Shown piece by piece: positions 1 through 7,658 of a DNA stretch of 64,000 bases (within the stretch, counting starts at the first letter, position 1; each line of letters starts with the position of its first letter). The DNA comes from RGIG4140 sp045638265. GTDB taxonomy: Bacteria > Pseudomonadota > Alphaproteobacteria > CAAHEQ01 > UBA3637. The notes under the pieces were generated by a model that was not told the DNA's origin, did not search any database, and was given only the letters and a program-made list of their open reading frames with translations. The DNA is taken from assembly GCA_045638265.1 (NCBI GenBank), contig JAZUBA010000051.1, positions 48,331 through 112,330 of the forward strand, given 5' to 3'. Both the position numbers and the translations under genes were made by a program.

Positions 1-245
1 TCGTAATATTGACGTACAGTAGGTCCCCCGACAATATCATTCATCATCATACGCACATCATCATCGGATGCTAACAGCATTTTGTTGTATTCAGCAACAA
101 ATTCTGGCTTTAACACATAGAGTTGGCGAAACATATTAACCAACTTTTGTGCAATAAGCATTAATGTATTATCCTGCGTTTTTTTACGATGAATAAAACT
201 ATGTAATATTTTGCCGTCTTCGTCTAATTCCGTTGCGGTATCCAT
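1..245 (-). CDS. Hypothetical protein, N-terminal part only
   Basis: An ATG at 245 opens a leftward frame of 81 codons that runs off the window edge. The visible part starts MDTATELDEDGKILHSF and continues as a basic, Met/Gln-rich, probably helical stretch, then an Asp/Met-rich patch (DDDVRMMMND). A Shine-Dalgarno-like AAGGGG lies about 9 nt upstream of the ATG. It starts 22 nt after the stop of the tandem-HTH regulator on the same strand, so the two are probably co-transcribed. I do not recognise a family, and the missing C-terminus prevents a functional call. Confidence 0.6.
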   Translation of the reverse strand, partial: MDTATELDEDGKILHSFIHRKKTQDNTLMLIAQKLVNMFRQLYVLKPEFVAEYNKMLLASDDDVRMMMNDIVGGPTVRQYY

Positions 246-267
246 TTTTGCCAACCCCTTATATTAT

Positions 268-1257
268 TTAAGCAAACACAATCATAACAACACGATGTAA
301 TTTTTCAAATTCTTTTTTATGTAGCGTAAATGTTTCTGCCCGAATCGGACTTAATACAGAAATTTGTTCCGTTGTATCGTCTAAAACAGATACTGGTAAA
401 AATTCGTCTTCTGATGTTTGCAGTAAAGCAATATCGCCTTTTTTAGGAGCAGAGCAGGGAGAAACAACTAAGACAGAATCAAGCGGAATAATCGGTCCTA
501 ATGCTTGAACTTTCATCCGAACGGCATACATTTGTGTATCAAATGACATGTTTGACGGACATAAAACAGAACCGATGGATTGCTCTTTGTCAATTTTGAT
601 AGCTCCGTTATCCCGTGGAAAGCCATAAATAGGAACAGTAACTTCTTGCGAATCGGCTGCTCGAATCATAAAACGACTGACCGGTAAATCATTATATCCG
701 CCTTTGCTGGTAAAAATACCACTTTTACCTTCACTTTGTTTTAATTCGTCCAAGGCTCCGGACATATCTAATTCATAAATTTTAATTTGCAAGTCTTCAG
801 GTGAAAAACCTAAGGCGTGAGCAATGTCTTTAAACGTTTTTTCATCAACTTCCCGTTGGCCCATTTCAATACGGTGATAAACGGACAAGGTCATTTTTGC
901 CCCTTTTGAAACCGTTTGTAATGTTAAGTTTTTTTGTCCGCGCAAATAACGTAAACCGGCCCCCATTGTTTTTAATCCGCTACCGGAGTTAATTTTGCGA
1001 CGTCTGTCTTGTTCTCGTTTCCAAGCTTTAACAACTTCCGGCTGTGATGATTTTTCAGAAACAAACAGTGCTTCGGGAGGACAATCTAAAAATTTTGAAA
1101 TTTTAATTAATTGGTCTTCATCTACACGACGATACCCTTTTTCAATTTTGCTGATAGCTGATAGACTTAAACCCAACATATCTGCCAAGCTCTTCATTGT
1201 TTTGCCTCGTACACGGCGAAACATTCTAATCTGATTCGGGAAAATAATTTCTTCCAT
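268..1257 (-). CDS. Tandem-HTH transcriptional regulator with a degenerate S24/LexA-like C-terminal domain
   Basis: The protein has 329 aa. Residues about 8-64 form an XRE/Cro-type helix-turn-helix (SLADMLGLSLSAISKIEKG). Residues about 98-158 form a second one (TVSKGAKMTLSVYHRIEMGQ). The C-terminal ~130 residues have the layout of LexA/CI peptidase-like domains (VPIYGFP, VRMKVQALGPIIPLDSVLVV, KKGDIALLQT). The GDSM-type catalytic serine motif is absent, so this domain probably serves dimerisation or sensing rather than self-cleavage. AGGAG lies 7 nt upstream of the chosen ATG. Two HTH domains in one chain suggest binding to a long or two-part operator. The target is not known from the sequence. 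Confidence 0.8.
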   Translation of the reverse strand: MEEIIFPNQIRMFRRVRGKTMKSLADMLGLSLSAISKIEKGYRRVDEDQLIKISKFLDCPPEALFVSEKSSQPEVVKAWKREQDRRRKINSGSGLKTMGAGLRYLRGQKNLTLQTVSKGAKMTLSVYHRIEMGQREVDEKTFKDIAHALGFSPEDLQIKIYELDMSGALDELKQSEGKSGIFTSKGGYNDLPVSRFMIRAADSQEVTVPIYGFPRDNGAIKIDKEQSIGSVLCPSNMSFDTQMYAVRMKVQALGPIIPLDSVLVVSPCSAPKKGDIALLQTSEDEFLPVSVLDDTTEQISVLSPIRAETFTLHKKEFEKLHRVVMIVFA

Positions 1258-1503
1258 GTCTAAACTCCTTTAATTAATTTATCATTTATGAATACGGATA
1301 CTATACACCGCTTTTTTTATTTTGAAAATAGACAAAATGCAAAAAAAACGATTTTTTTTGAAAAAAATGAAAAAAAAGCCTCTTTTTTGACTAAACTCAC
1401 TCAAATTTTTTCTCAAAAAGCATCAAATTTATCAAAAATTGCTAATTTTTTATTAACAAGTCAAGCTAAAAAGCGAATCACATTGTTTGTTTTTTGTCAA
1501 AAA

Positions 1504-2442
1504 TCATTCCGGACGTAAATTTTGATAAGGCTCATTCCAGCTTTCTATAAAATTAGTAAGAACTTCATTTTTTTGTGTTGGAAGAACAATATTAAGTGTT
1601 ACCAATAAGTCACCTTTGTCCTTGACCCCTTTGCCTTTTAAACGCATTGTTTTTCGGGTGTCTGCATAGGGTGGAACATTCATTCGAACGGCTCCATAAG
1701 GTGTCGGAACAGTTATTTTGCTACCTAAAACGGCTTCTTTTAAGGAAATGGGCAGTGTAATCAAGACATCGTTACCTGAACGTGTATATTGATTGCTTTC
1801 CTGAACGGTTAATCGGATAAGTGCATCTCCTTTTTTGCCTGTTCCGATTGATTCTCCTTGTCCTTTTAGCCGTAAAGTGGAATCGGTTGTTACTCCGGCA
1901 GGAATTTTGACTTTTAAACGTTTTCCATTGGATAATGCCAATGTCGTTTCACCGCCTGTAACGGATAAATCAAATGGTATGGTTAAGTTGTAGGAAACAT
2001 CTTGTCCTTGCGGTGTTCTTGTTCGTGAAGTGTGTCCACTTCCCATACCGAATAAGTCTGAAAAATCAAATCCGCCGAATCCGCTTTGATTACCTCCATG
2101 AAATGCTCCGCCAAACATAGAAGCCAAATCTTCGGGATTAATATTGTGTGTGGAATATCCCTGACGGCTGTACCCGTTTGAGTTGCCATACCCACCGCTA
2201 TAACCTCCACCGAAAGGAGTCGGATTCCCTTCGCCGTCTATTAATCCTGAATCATATTGTTGTCGTTTTTCGGGATTAGATAATAATTCATAAGCAGATG
2301 TAACAGCTTTAAATTTATCGGCAGATTGTTTGTCAGGATTAACATCCGGATGTAATTTACGGGCTAACTTTCGATAAGCTTTTTTAATTTCATCAGCTGT
2401 TGCCGTTTTAGATACACCAAGTAATTCGTAAGGGTTAGACAT
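1504..2442 (-). CDS. DnaJ/CbpA-type co-chaperone (class B J-protein)
   Basis: The protein has 312 aa. Residues 3-65 are a J domain with the HPD tripeptide ([11 protein letters not shown]) that stimulates Hsp70 ATPase. A Gly/Phe/Ser-rich linker follows (about 70-140), then the two beta-sandwich C-terminal substrate-binding domains ([39 protein letters not shown]). The zinc-finger CxxCxGxG repeats of classical DnaJ are absent, which makes it CbpA-like. Expected location is the cytoplasm, with DnaK as partner (not in this window). AAGGAG precedes the ATG. It is transcribed alone, with about 245 and 260 bp of AT-rich intergenic DNA on its two sides. Confidence 0.9.
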   Translation of the reverse strand: MSNPYELLGVSKTATADEIKKAYRKLARKLHPDVNPDKQSADKFKAVTSAYELLSNPEKRQQYDSGLIDGEGNPTPFGGGYSGGYGNSNGYSRQGYSTHNINPEDLASMFGGAFHGGNQSGFGGFDFSDLFGMGSGHTSRTRTPQGQDVSYNLTIPFDLSVTGGETTLALSNGKRLKVKIPAGVTTDSTLRLKGQGESIGTGKKGDALIRLTVQESNQYTRSGNDVLITLPISLKEAVLGSKITVPTPYGAVRMNVPPYADTRKTMRLKGKGVKDKGDLLVTLNIVLPTQKNEVLTNFIESWNEPYQNLRPE

Positions 2443-2703
2443 AAAAAAACACTCCTTATTATATCGCTCATAAGATGATATATAATATAGTTGTCTTTGT
2501 TTAAAAAATCTATGGAAAAATAAAAAAAATGTATTTTTTAAACATAAAACCGATAAAAAAAGAAAATTTGAATTGAAAAAAATCCATAAAAAACAAAGAT
2601 AAACTCTTTTTTTGAAAAAAAATGGGTCGGATGAACAAAAATGATTGAAAAGGATTTAAAAAAGCGGTAATATACAAAAAAACAAGTCATAAACAGGGGA
2701 CAA

Positions 2704-4278
2704 ATGATTTTATATAATCAAACCGAGATTGTTCAGGCTTTGCTTAATCCACGGATATATCCGGTTAGTTGGCACGTCTCGGAAGTTGAAATGATTCAAT
2801 CTCATATCGCCATGCTGTTTTTAGCTGGCGATTATGCTTTTAAATTAAAACGAGCGGTTCTTTCGCCCGGTACTGATTTTTCAACACCTCAAAAACGGAG
2901 AGTCGCTTGTGTACGAGAAATGCGTCGTAGTACGGTTTATGCTCCTCATTTAGTTGTTGGTGTGCGTTCTGTCAGACGATTGCCGAATGGTCGTATTTGT
3001 ATCGGCGGTCGGCTAGGGGAAGAAATTGATACGTTGTTGGTTATGCGTCGTCTTAAAAAAGCCGATATTTTAGGTTCTTTTTTGCCTTGTGAAACATTTG
3101 ACAGATTTGAAGTAATGGATTTGGCTGAGCAGTTGGCAGATTTGCATAATAAAGCCAAAACGTTTCGGACAAAATGGACGGCTGATGATATTGAAAATAT
3201 TATTACGGAAAATGAACGTGTTTTGTATCAATTTGCCGAGTCGTTTATAGAACAAGAAAAAATAAAAGAATTAACAACGGTCAGTCATCGGTTTTTATCG
3301 CAAAATATGTCATTGATTGCCTTGCGTCAAAAAAGTGGGCGTATTCGTAAATGCCATGGCGAGTTGTTGTTGTGTAATATTGCTCGAAAAGAAAATAAGT
3401 ATTTGTTTTTTTCTCCCGTTGAATATAATGAAACATTAGATTGTATTGATACGTTGTATGATTTGGCTTATTTGCTTATGGACATGGAGATGCGAGGAAT
3501 GCGTCGTTTGGCAAATATGTTGTTTAATCACTATTTGGCGTATACAAACGATATGACAGGTTATCCGTTGTTGCCGTTGTATCAATCTATGCGTGCTTCA
3601 TCAAGAGCAGGCGTGTGTGCGAAAAAGGCTGTGCTTCTTGATGGGGAAGAAAAAGCAGAAGCTGAACAAACTGCCCGAGACTATTTTGATTTGGCTTTAC
3701 ATTTCTTAAAACATAATAAACCGGCACTGATTGCCTGTGGTGGTTTATCCGGTAGTGGTAAATCTCGTGTTGCTCGAGAATTAGGCGGACGCCTTAATCC
3801 GCCACCGGGTGCCGTTATTTTACAAGAAGATGTGGTCAAAAAACAAATGGCTGGCTGTCCTTTAAATGAAAGATTGGATTCGTCTTTTCATACACCGGCT
3901 TATGAACGGGTGGCTTACGATGTTTTACGTCAACAGGCTCGTATGGCGTTAAGTGTTGGTTCCAGTGTTATTATTGATGCGTTATTTTATAATGAAAAAG
4001 AACGAAAGGCTGTTGAGGAATTAGCCAAAGAATTGAATATTCCTTTTGTCGGTGTTTGGATTGAAGCACCGTTAGACATTCGGGCAGAGCGGGTCTATTC
4101 ACGAATCCGTAATACATCAGATGTTCACGAAAAAGCAACACTTGAAACTCAAATGCAGTTGCATACGGGCCATATTACATGGAATCGTATTGATACGGAT
4201 AGAACACGGGAAGATACTATCCATCAGGCATTAGATATTTTAAAGAAAAACAATATTGATGTTTACATAAAAAAATAA
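2704..4278 (+). CDS. Fusion of an aminoglycoside-phosphotransferase-like domain and a zeta-type P-loop kinase
   Basis: The protein has 524 aa and matches the two-part COG2187/COG0645 type. Residues about 1-330 resemble an APH-fold kinase, with a Brenner-like motif HGELLLCNI and the region CIDTLYDLAYLLMD. The usual Asp of HGD is Glu here. Residues about 345-524 form a P-loop kinase domain (CGGLSGSGKSRVARELGG) like gluconate/zeta-toxin kinases. The substrate is unknown. The gene has an AGGGGA box close to the ATG and stands alone on the plus strand. Family membership is clear; biochemical function is not established for this type. Confidence 0.82.
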   Translation: MILYNQTEIVQALLNPRIYPVSWHVSEVEMIQSHIAMLFLAGDYAFKLKRAVLSPGTDFSTPQKRRVACVREMRRSTVYAPHLVVGVRSVRRLPNGRICIGGRLGEEIDTLLVMRRLKKADILGSFLPCETFDRFEVMDLAEQLADLHNKAKTFRTKWTADDIENIITENERVLYQFAESFIEQEKIKELTTVSHRFLSQNMSLIALRQKSGRIRKCHGELLLCNIARKENKYLFFSPVEYNETLDCIDTLYDLAYLLMDMEMRGMRRLANMLFNHYLAYTNDMTGYPLLPLYQSMRASSRAGVCAKKAVLLDGEEKAEAEQTARDYFDLALHFLKHNKPALIACGGLSGSGKSRVARELGGRLNPPPGAVILQEDVVKKQMAGCPLNERLDSSFHTPAYERVAYDVLRQQARMALSVGSSVIIDALFYNEKERKAVEELAKELNIPFVGVWIEAPLDIRAERVYSRIRNTSDVHEKATLETQMQLHTGHITWNRIDTDRTREDTIHQALDILKKNNIDVYIKK

Positions 4279-4419
4279 TTATATATATTGTTATATTTTT
4301 TAACTTGTTAATTTTTTTGAGTTAATTAATTTTTATTCATTTCTAATCAAAAAAATGAACTTTTTTCATAGTTGTTTCGTTTTTAGTTTTGTCAGAACAA
4401 AATAATAAGGAGTAATAAA

Positions 4420-4899
4420 ATGAAAAAAGGAAATAAAATCATTACATCAGTTGTCGCTTTGGCATTTTGTTTTAGCGTTGTCTCACCGGCATCGGCCGGA
4501 TATAGAACAGTTTATGTGCCAAATAGTTACAATACAACCGGGCAGACTATTATTTATCAAAATACATCAACACAACCGATTGTTGTGCAACAACCGACAC
4601 AAACGATTGTGGTACAGGAACAACAACCGGTTCAAACGGTGTATGTTAATGAAACAACGACTTATTCGGATGATGCTTTATGGGCAGCCGGTATCGGGAC
4701 ACTTGTCGGAGGTGTTATTTTAGGTAGTATTTGGCATCATGACCATAAAAAAAGTCATTATAAACCACAACCGCCAAAGCATAGTAATAAACATCATATC
4801 GGAGGAAAACCAAACGGAAATAAGCATCATGCAAACAATAAGCCAAAAGGTTCTAAACCAAGTGGTAATAAACCGAAAGGAGATAAAAAACACAAATAA
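4420..4899 (+). CDS. Secreted or envelope protein with a Gln/Pro/Val-rich middle and a His/Lys-rich tail
   Basis: The protein has 159 aa. Residues 1-26 form a Sec signal peptide ending ASA-G. A Tyr/Gln/Thr/Pro/Val-rich segment follows (QQPTQTIVVQEQQPVQTVYV). A hydrophobic glycine-rich segment (about 88-105, AAGIGTLVGGVILGSIW) could be a membrane anchor. The strongly basic tail is rich in His, Lys, Gly, Asn and Pro (HHDHKKSHYK, then KPKG-type repeats). The tail might bind metal, nucleic acid or an acidic surface polymer; that is inference. AAGGAG precedes the ATG. It faces the ferritin-like gene, with a shared terminator between them. No family recognised. Confidence 0.75.
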   Translation: MKKGNKIITSVVALAFCFSVVSPASAGYRTVYVPNSYNTTGQTIIYQNTSTQPIVVQQPTQTIVVQEQQPVQTVYVNETTTYSDDALWAAGIGTLVGGVILGSIWHHDHKKSHYKPQPPKHSNKHHIGGKPNGNKHHANNKPKGSKPSGNKPKGDKKHK

Positions 4900-4939
4900 G
4901 TAATCAATGTTTTATGAATGGAACTCTTTTAAATATTAA

Positions 4940-4983
4940 AAAAAACATCTTTGTAATTGATTTTACAGAGATGTTTTTTTTAT
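4940..4983. terminator. Bidirectional Rho-independent terminator
   Basis: A hairpin pairs AAAAAACATCT with AGATGTTTTTT, extended inside by TGTAA/TTACA, with a U-tract on either strand. It lies between two convergent genes and should end both transcripts. Confidence 0.85.
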
Positions 4984-4994
4984 TTTAATAAAAG

Positions 4995-5309
4995 CTATTC
5001 TTGATATTGATGTGCTTTTTGTAATTCTTCAATTGTTTCTTCTTCACCGTATTGATAAGCTTTGGCATCTTCGGGGGATAGAATTTCCAATAATTTCATT
5101 AATCCGCCAACATGATGTTTTTCATCAAGGGCGATTTCTGCTAAAACGGTATGAATTTGAGGATTATCTGTGCTTTCGGCAATTTGTTGATAAATTTGAA
5201 TAGCCTCAAATTCAGATGATATAGCAAATTTAATGGCACGTAAAATTTCGGTATCAGATAATTTTGTACGTGGTGAACATACGCAATTAATTTGAGCAAA
5301 ATCAGTCAT
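4995..5309 (-). CDS. Ferritin-like (encapsulin-cargo type) diiron protein
   Basis: The protein has 104 aa, the size of the short ferritin-like proteins that form helical dimers and assemble inside encapsulin shells. Visible metal-ligand candidates are E33/E35 in SSEFEAIQIYQQ and E63/H66 in LDEKHHVGGL, the E...ExxH pattern of ferritin/rubrerythrin half-domains. The segment LLEILSPEDAKAYQYGEEE matches the helix and tail typical of this group. An N-terminal CVC precedes the first helix. Probable role: iron oxidation and storage or peroxide defence. No encapsulin shell gene lies in the window, and no obvious cargo-loading peptide is visible at the C-terminus. Confidence 0.72.
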   Translation of the reverse strand: MTDFAQINCVCSPRTKLSDTEILRAIKFAISSEFEAIQIYQQIAESTDNPQIHTVLAEIALDEKHHVGGLMKLLEILSPEDAKAYQYGEEETIEELQKAHQYQE

Positions 5310-5508
5310 TTCTTTCTCCTTTCTTTATACATAAATGAGATAAAGCAGTTTGAACAAAAAACAAGTTTCTTTTAGTCTGTGTTGTTTAATTTTTATATGA
5401 AAAAACGAAAAATATAAAAAAGATAAAAAAAATGTTGAAAAACAAGAATGGATATGGTAAAATCAAATCCGTAATTATTATCAGCACTTTTTATAAGGAG
5501 TCATTTTT

Positions 5509-5805
5509 ATGAAAAAAATTTTTGCATTAACAGTTGCTTGTACTGTACTTGCCGGGTGTTCTTATTTGGGCCAACCGGAAGCTTATACGGTTATTGATGA
5601 AGAAACAGCTCAAATCCCAGAACCGGTCAAAGTTGAAGCTCCGGCTCCGAAACCGGCTCCGGTTATGACTCCGTGTGGCGGTGTTTATTGTGCTCCAGCT
5701 CCGATTAAAACATGTGGTTGCACACAAGCTCCATGTCAAATTAATCCTGGTATGAAAGAACCGTTGGTTATTCAATTGCCGGGTCAACCAATTGTTGTAC
5801 AATAA
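5509..5805 (+). CDS. Small proline/alanine-rich lipoprotein
   Basis: The protein has 98 aa. The N-terminus MKKIFALTVACTVLAGC is a lipoprotein signal peptide with lipobox LAGC; C17 would be acylated. The mature part is rich in Pro, Ala, Val and Glu (EAPAPKPAPVMTPCGGVYC) and has six further cysteines that could form disulfides in the periplasm or at the surface. AAGGAG lies upstream of the ATG, and a strong terminator follows. No family recognised; the lipoprotein call rests on the lipobox. Confidence 0.8.
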   Translation: MKKIFALTVACTVLAGCSYLGQPEAYTVIDEETAQIPEPVKVEAPAPKPAPVMTPCGGVYCAPAPIKTCGCTQAPCQINPGMKEPLVIQLPGQPIVVQ

Positions 5806-5833
5806 GTAACTTGTCAGCAAGTTGTTAAAATAT

Positions 5834-5862
5834 AAAATCCGCTTTCGGGCGGATTTTTTTTG
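5834..5862 (+). terminator. Rho-independent terminator
   Basis: The stem AAAATCCGC/GCGGATTTT has a 6-nt loop and is followed by a T-run, just downstream of the small lipoprotein gene. Confidence 0.9.
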
Positions 5863-5915
5863 TTTTGTTTATAAAATAAAAGTGTAGTTTTTCATTGAAG
5901 TTCAATATAAAATAT

Positions 5916-5943
5916 TTGACTTAATAAAAAAATGTGATAAAAT
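5916..5943 (+). promoter_or_regulatory. Sigma-70-like promoter of the S24 repressor gene
   Basis: TTGACT and TAAAAT are separated by 16 nt, about 40 nt upstream of the ATG at 5982. Confidence 0.6.
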
Positions 5944-5960
5944 AAGTACATATCGTACAA
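5944..5960. promoter_or_regulatory. Candidate autoregulatory operator
   Basis: The 17-bp imperfect dyad AAGTACATATCGTACAA begins directly after the -10 box of the repressor promoter. That is the usual position for an operator through which a CI/LexA-type repressor shuts off its own gene. Binding is inferred from position and symmetry only. Confidence 0.4.
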
Positions 5961-5981
5961 TTTAAAGAAAAGGAATAAGAG

Positions 5982-6650
5982 ATGACCGTAATCCCTGAAA
6001 AAAATTTAAGACAATCCGAACGAATGGTGGATTGTCGATTAAGGTTAGGTTGTCGTGATGCGATGGATTTTTATAAGAAATACAGTCAAAACGGGCAATT
6101 ATTTTCTTATCCGAAATATCAAAAACACGAAAGGGGAGAGCGTCCGTTGAATGAAAAATCAGCAATGACATATGCTAAAATTTTTAATGTGAATTGGATG
6201 TGGTTGCTGTATGGTACGGAAGATTTAACGGAACAAACTGTATCGTTAGATGTGGTGGATACTGTGGCGTGTTGCGGGAATGGACGTGTTAATTTTGATT
6301 CTCATATTATCGGACAACAAATGCTTTCTTTGAAAGCTTTTCATCAAATTACACTCATTCATCCGAAAAATATCAAGATATTAAAAGTTGTTGGTGATAG
6401 TATGGAGCCTACTATCAGTAATAATGATTTTGTGTGGGTGGATATTTCATGTAAAACACCGACGGGAGATGGAATTTATATGTTTTGTATTGGAGATAGA
6501 TTGGTTATTAAACGAGTGCAGATTAATCCGTTTGATAATTCATTAAAAATTTTATCCGATAATCCGAAATACGAACCGATAACGGCAGAACGCTATCAGG
6601 ATGTACAAACGTTAGGGCGGATTATTTCTTTCACAAAAATGATTGGATAA
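5982..6650 (+). CDS. CI/LexA-type repressor with an intact S24 self-cleavage domain
   Basis: The protein has 222 aa. The N-terminal ~75 residues are a divergent HTH region (SYPKYQKHERGERPLNEKSA, then AKIFNVNWMWLLYG, typical of phage-type repressors). The C-terminal S24 domain carries the serine motif VVGDSMEPTISNNDFV (Ser140) and a lysine partner in RLVIKRVQ (Lys177). The protein could therefore undergo RecA-stimulated autocleavage, as known for LexA/CI. It probably represses its own promoter, which has an adjacent dyad, and perhaps the membrane protein gene that follows 6 nt after its stop. It may be a domesticated phage repressor; no phage structural genes are nearby. Confidence 0.85.
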   Translation: MTVIPEKNLRQSERMVDCRLRLGCRDAMDFYKKYSQNGQLFSYPKYQKHERGERPLNEKSAMTYAKIFNVNWMWLLYGTEDLTEQTVSLDVVDTVACCGNGRVNFDSHIIGQQMLSLKAFHQITLIHPKNIKILKVVGDSMEPTISNNDFVWVDISCKTPTGDGIYMFCIGDRLVIKRVQINPFDNSLKILSDNPKYEPITAERYQDVQTLGRIISFTKMIG

Positions 6651-6656
6651 GTTAAA

Positions 6657-7463
6657 ATGGAAAAAATACGTCAATTTATTTTGCTTTGTATTTACACATT
6701 TGCACCCCCTGTGTACATGATGAGTGTGGTTTATTTGTTGCGCTTATATCGGGATAATGATAATTTCGGACAGTTTGATTTACTACCTATTTTTTGGGAA
6801 ACAGTATGGGTGCCTGCGTTGTTGGGAATGATATGTAATCATTGTTTACGTCAATATCGTAAAAAACATTTACAACCGAATGAAAAAGTGCGTGATTATC
6901 CGTTGATTTTTGTCTTGCTTTATTCGCTTTATTTTTTGATATTGGGTAAAATTTCGTGGGGAACAGATTGTTTGTACAGTGGTCTTTGTGGTTTGCTTTT
7001 AGTCTTTTTCGTATTGATTTTTAGAGAAGGAACGAAGCGATATGTTGAATATTTGCCGTTAACGGAAAAATTTTATTTTTATTTAGTTGCTTTTTTATAT
7101 CCGATATTCATTTTAATTGTAGTTGACTGTATTGCTATTATAGAAAATTACCCTTTTCATATGGCAATCTTACTGGCACCGATTTCGTATATTGCCGGTA
7201 TATCCGTTTTTATCGGATACGGTATTTGCTTAAAACTATATAGTATTATAAATAAAATTGCTTTACGAAAAATTGTGTTACATTTGCCACAAGCTATTTT
7301 GTTATTGTTAATTGGTGATTTAATCGGGTGTTTGTATTTGATACCGTATTTGGGAAATTTGGTATTTTTTATTGGTTTGTTAATGTGTTTTGTCCTATAT
7401 ATTTTTGAATTGATTTATGATGGTATCCGTAAATACAAACGCTGTAAATTATCTGTTAAATAA
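6657..7463 (+). CDS. Polytopic membrane protein of unknown function
   Basis: The protein has 268 aa and is largely hydrophobic, with about seven to eight predicted membrane segments (for example FILLCIYTFAPPVYMMSVVY and LCGLLLVFFVLIF). Charged loops are short and the C-terminus is Lys/Arg-rich (YKRCKLSVK), suggesting a cytoplasmic end. The ATG follows the repressor stop by 6 nt with no promoter between them, so the pair is co-transcribed and probably translationally coupled. Function is not recognisable. A repressor followed by a membrane protein could be a sensor/response pair or a prophage remnant. Confidence 0.7.
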   Translation: MEKIRQFILLCIYTFAPPVYMMSVVYLLRLYRDNDNFGQFDLLPIFWETVWVPALLGMICNHCLRQYRKKHLQPNEKVRDYPLIFVLLYSLYFLILGKISWGTDCLYSGLCGLLLVFFVLIFREGTKRYVEYLPLTEKFYFYLVAFLYPIFILIVVDCIAIIENYPFHMAILLAPISYIAGISVFIGYGICLKLYSIINKIALRKIVLHLPQAILLLLIGDLIGCLYLIPYLGNLVFFIGLLMCFVLYIFELIYDGIRKYKRCKLSVK

Positions 7464-7592
7464 AAGATAAAATTTTTTATTAGATTGTTTTATAAAAATA
7501 CGAAAAATCTTCTAAAAATGGGATTGCATTTTTAGTGTAATACCTTTTTTTGAATTGATGATACATGAAGATGTAGCGTAGTACATTACAAT

Positions 7593-7625
7593 AAAGAGAT
7601 GTTTTTTTTTGTAAAACATCTCTTT
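7593..7625. terminator. Bidirectional Rho-independent terminator
   Basis: The stem AAAGAGATGTTTT pairs with AAAACATCTCTTT and has T-runs on both strands. It lies between the convergent membrane-protein gene and the 1292-aa prepilin-like gene. Confidence 0.85.
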
Positions 7626-7658
7626 AAATGATTTACTATTTTATGATGATATCGGATT

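Noticed and set aside
1288..1518. Plus-strand open frame of 76 codons
   Set aside because: It is almost only Lys/Phe/Asn/Ser from A/T-runs, has no ribosome binding site and overlaps the end of the J-protein gene. It is likely AT-rich intergenic DNA.
5982..7463. Prophage
   Set aside because: Apart from the CI-like repressor there is no integrase, terminase, capsid or lysis gene nearby, so only a repressor-membrane protein pair can be supported.
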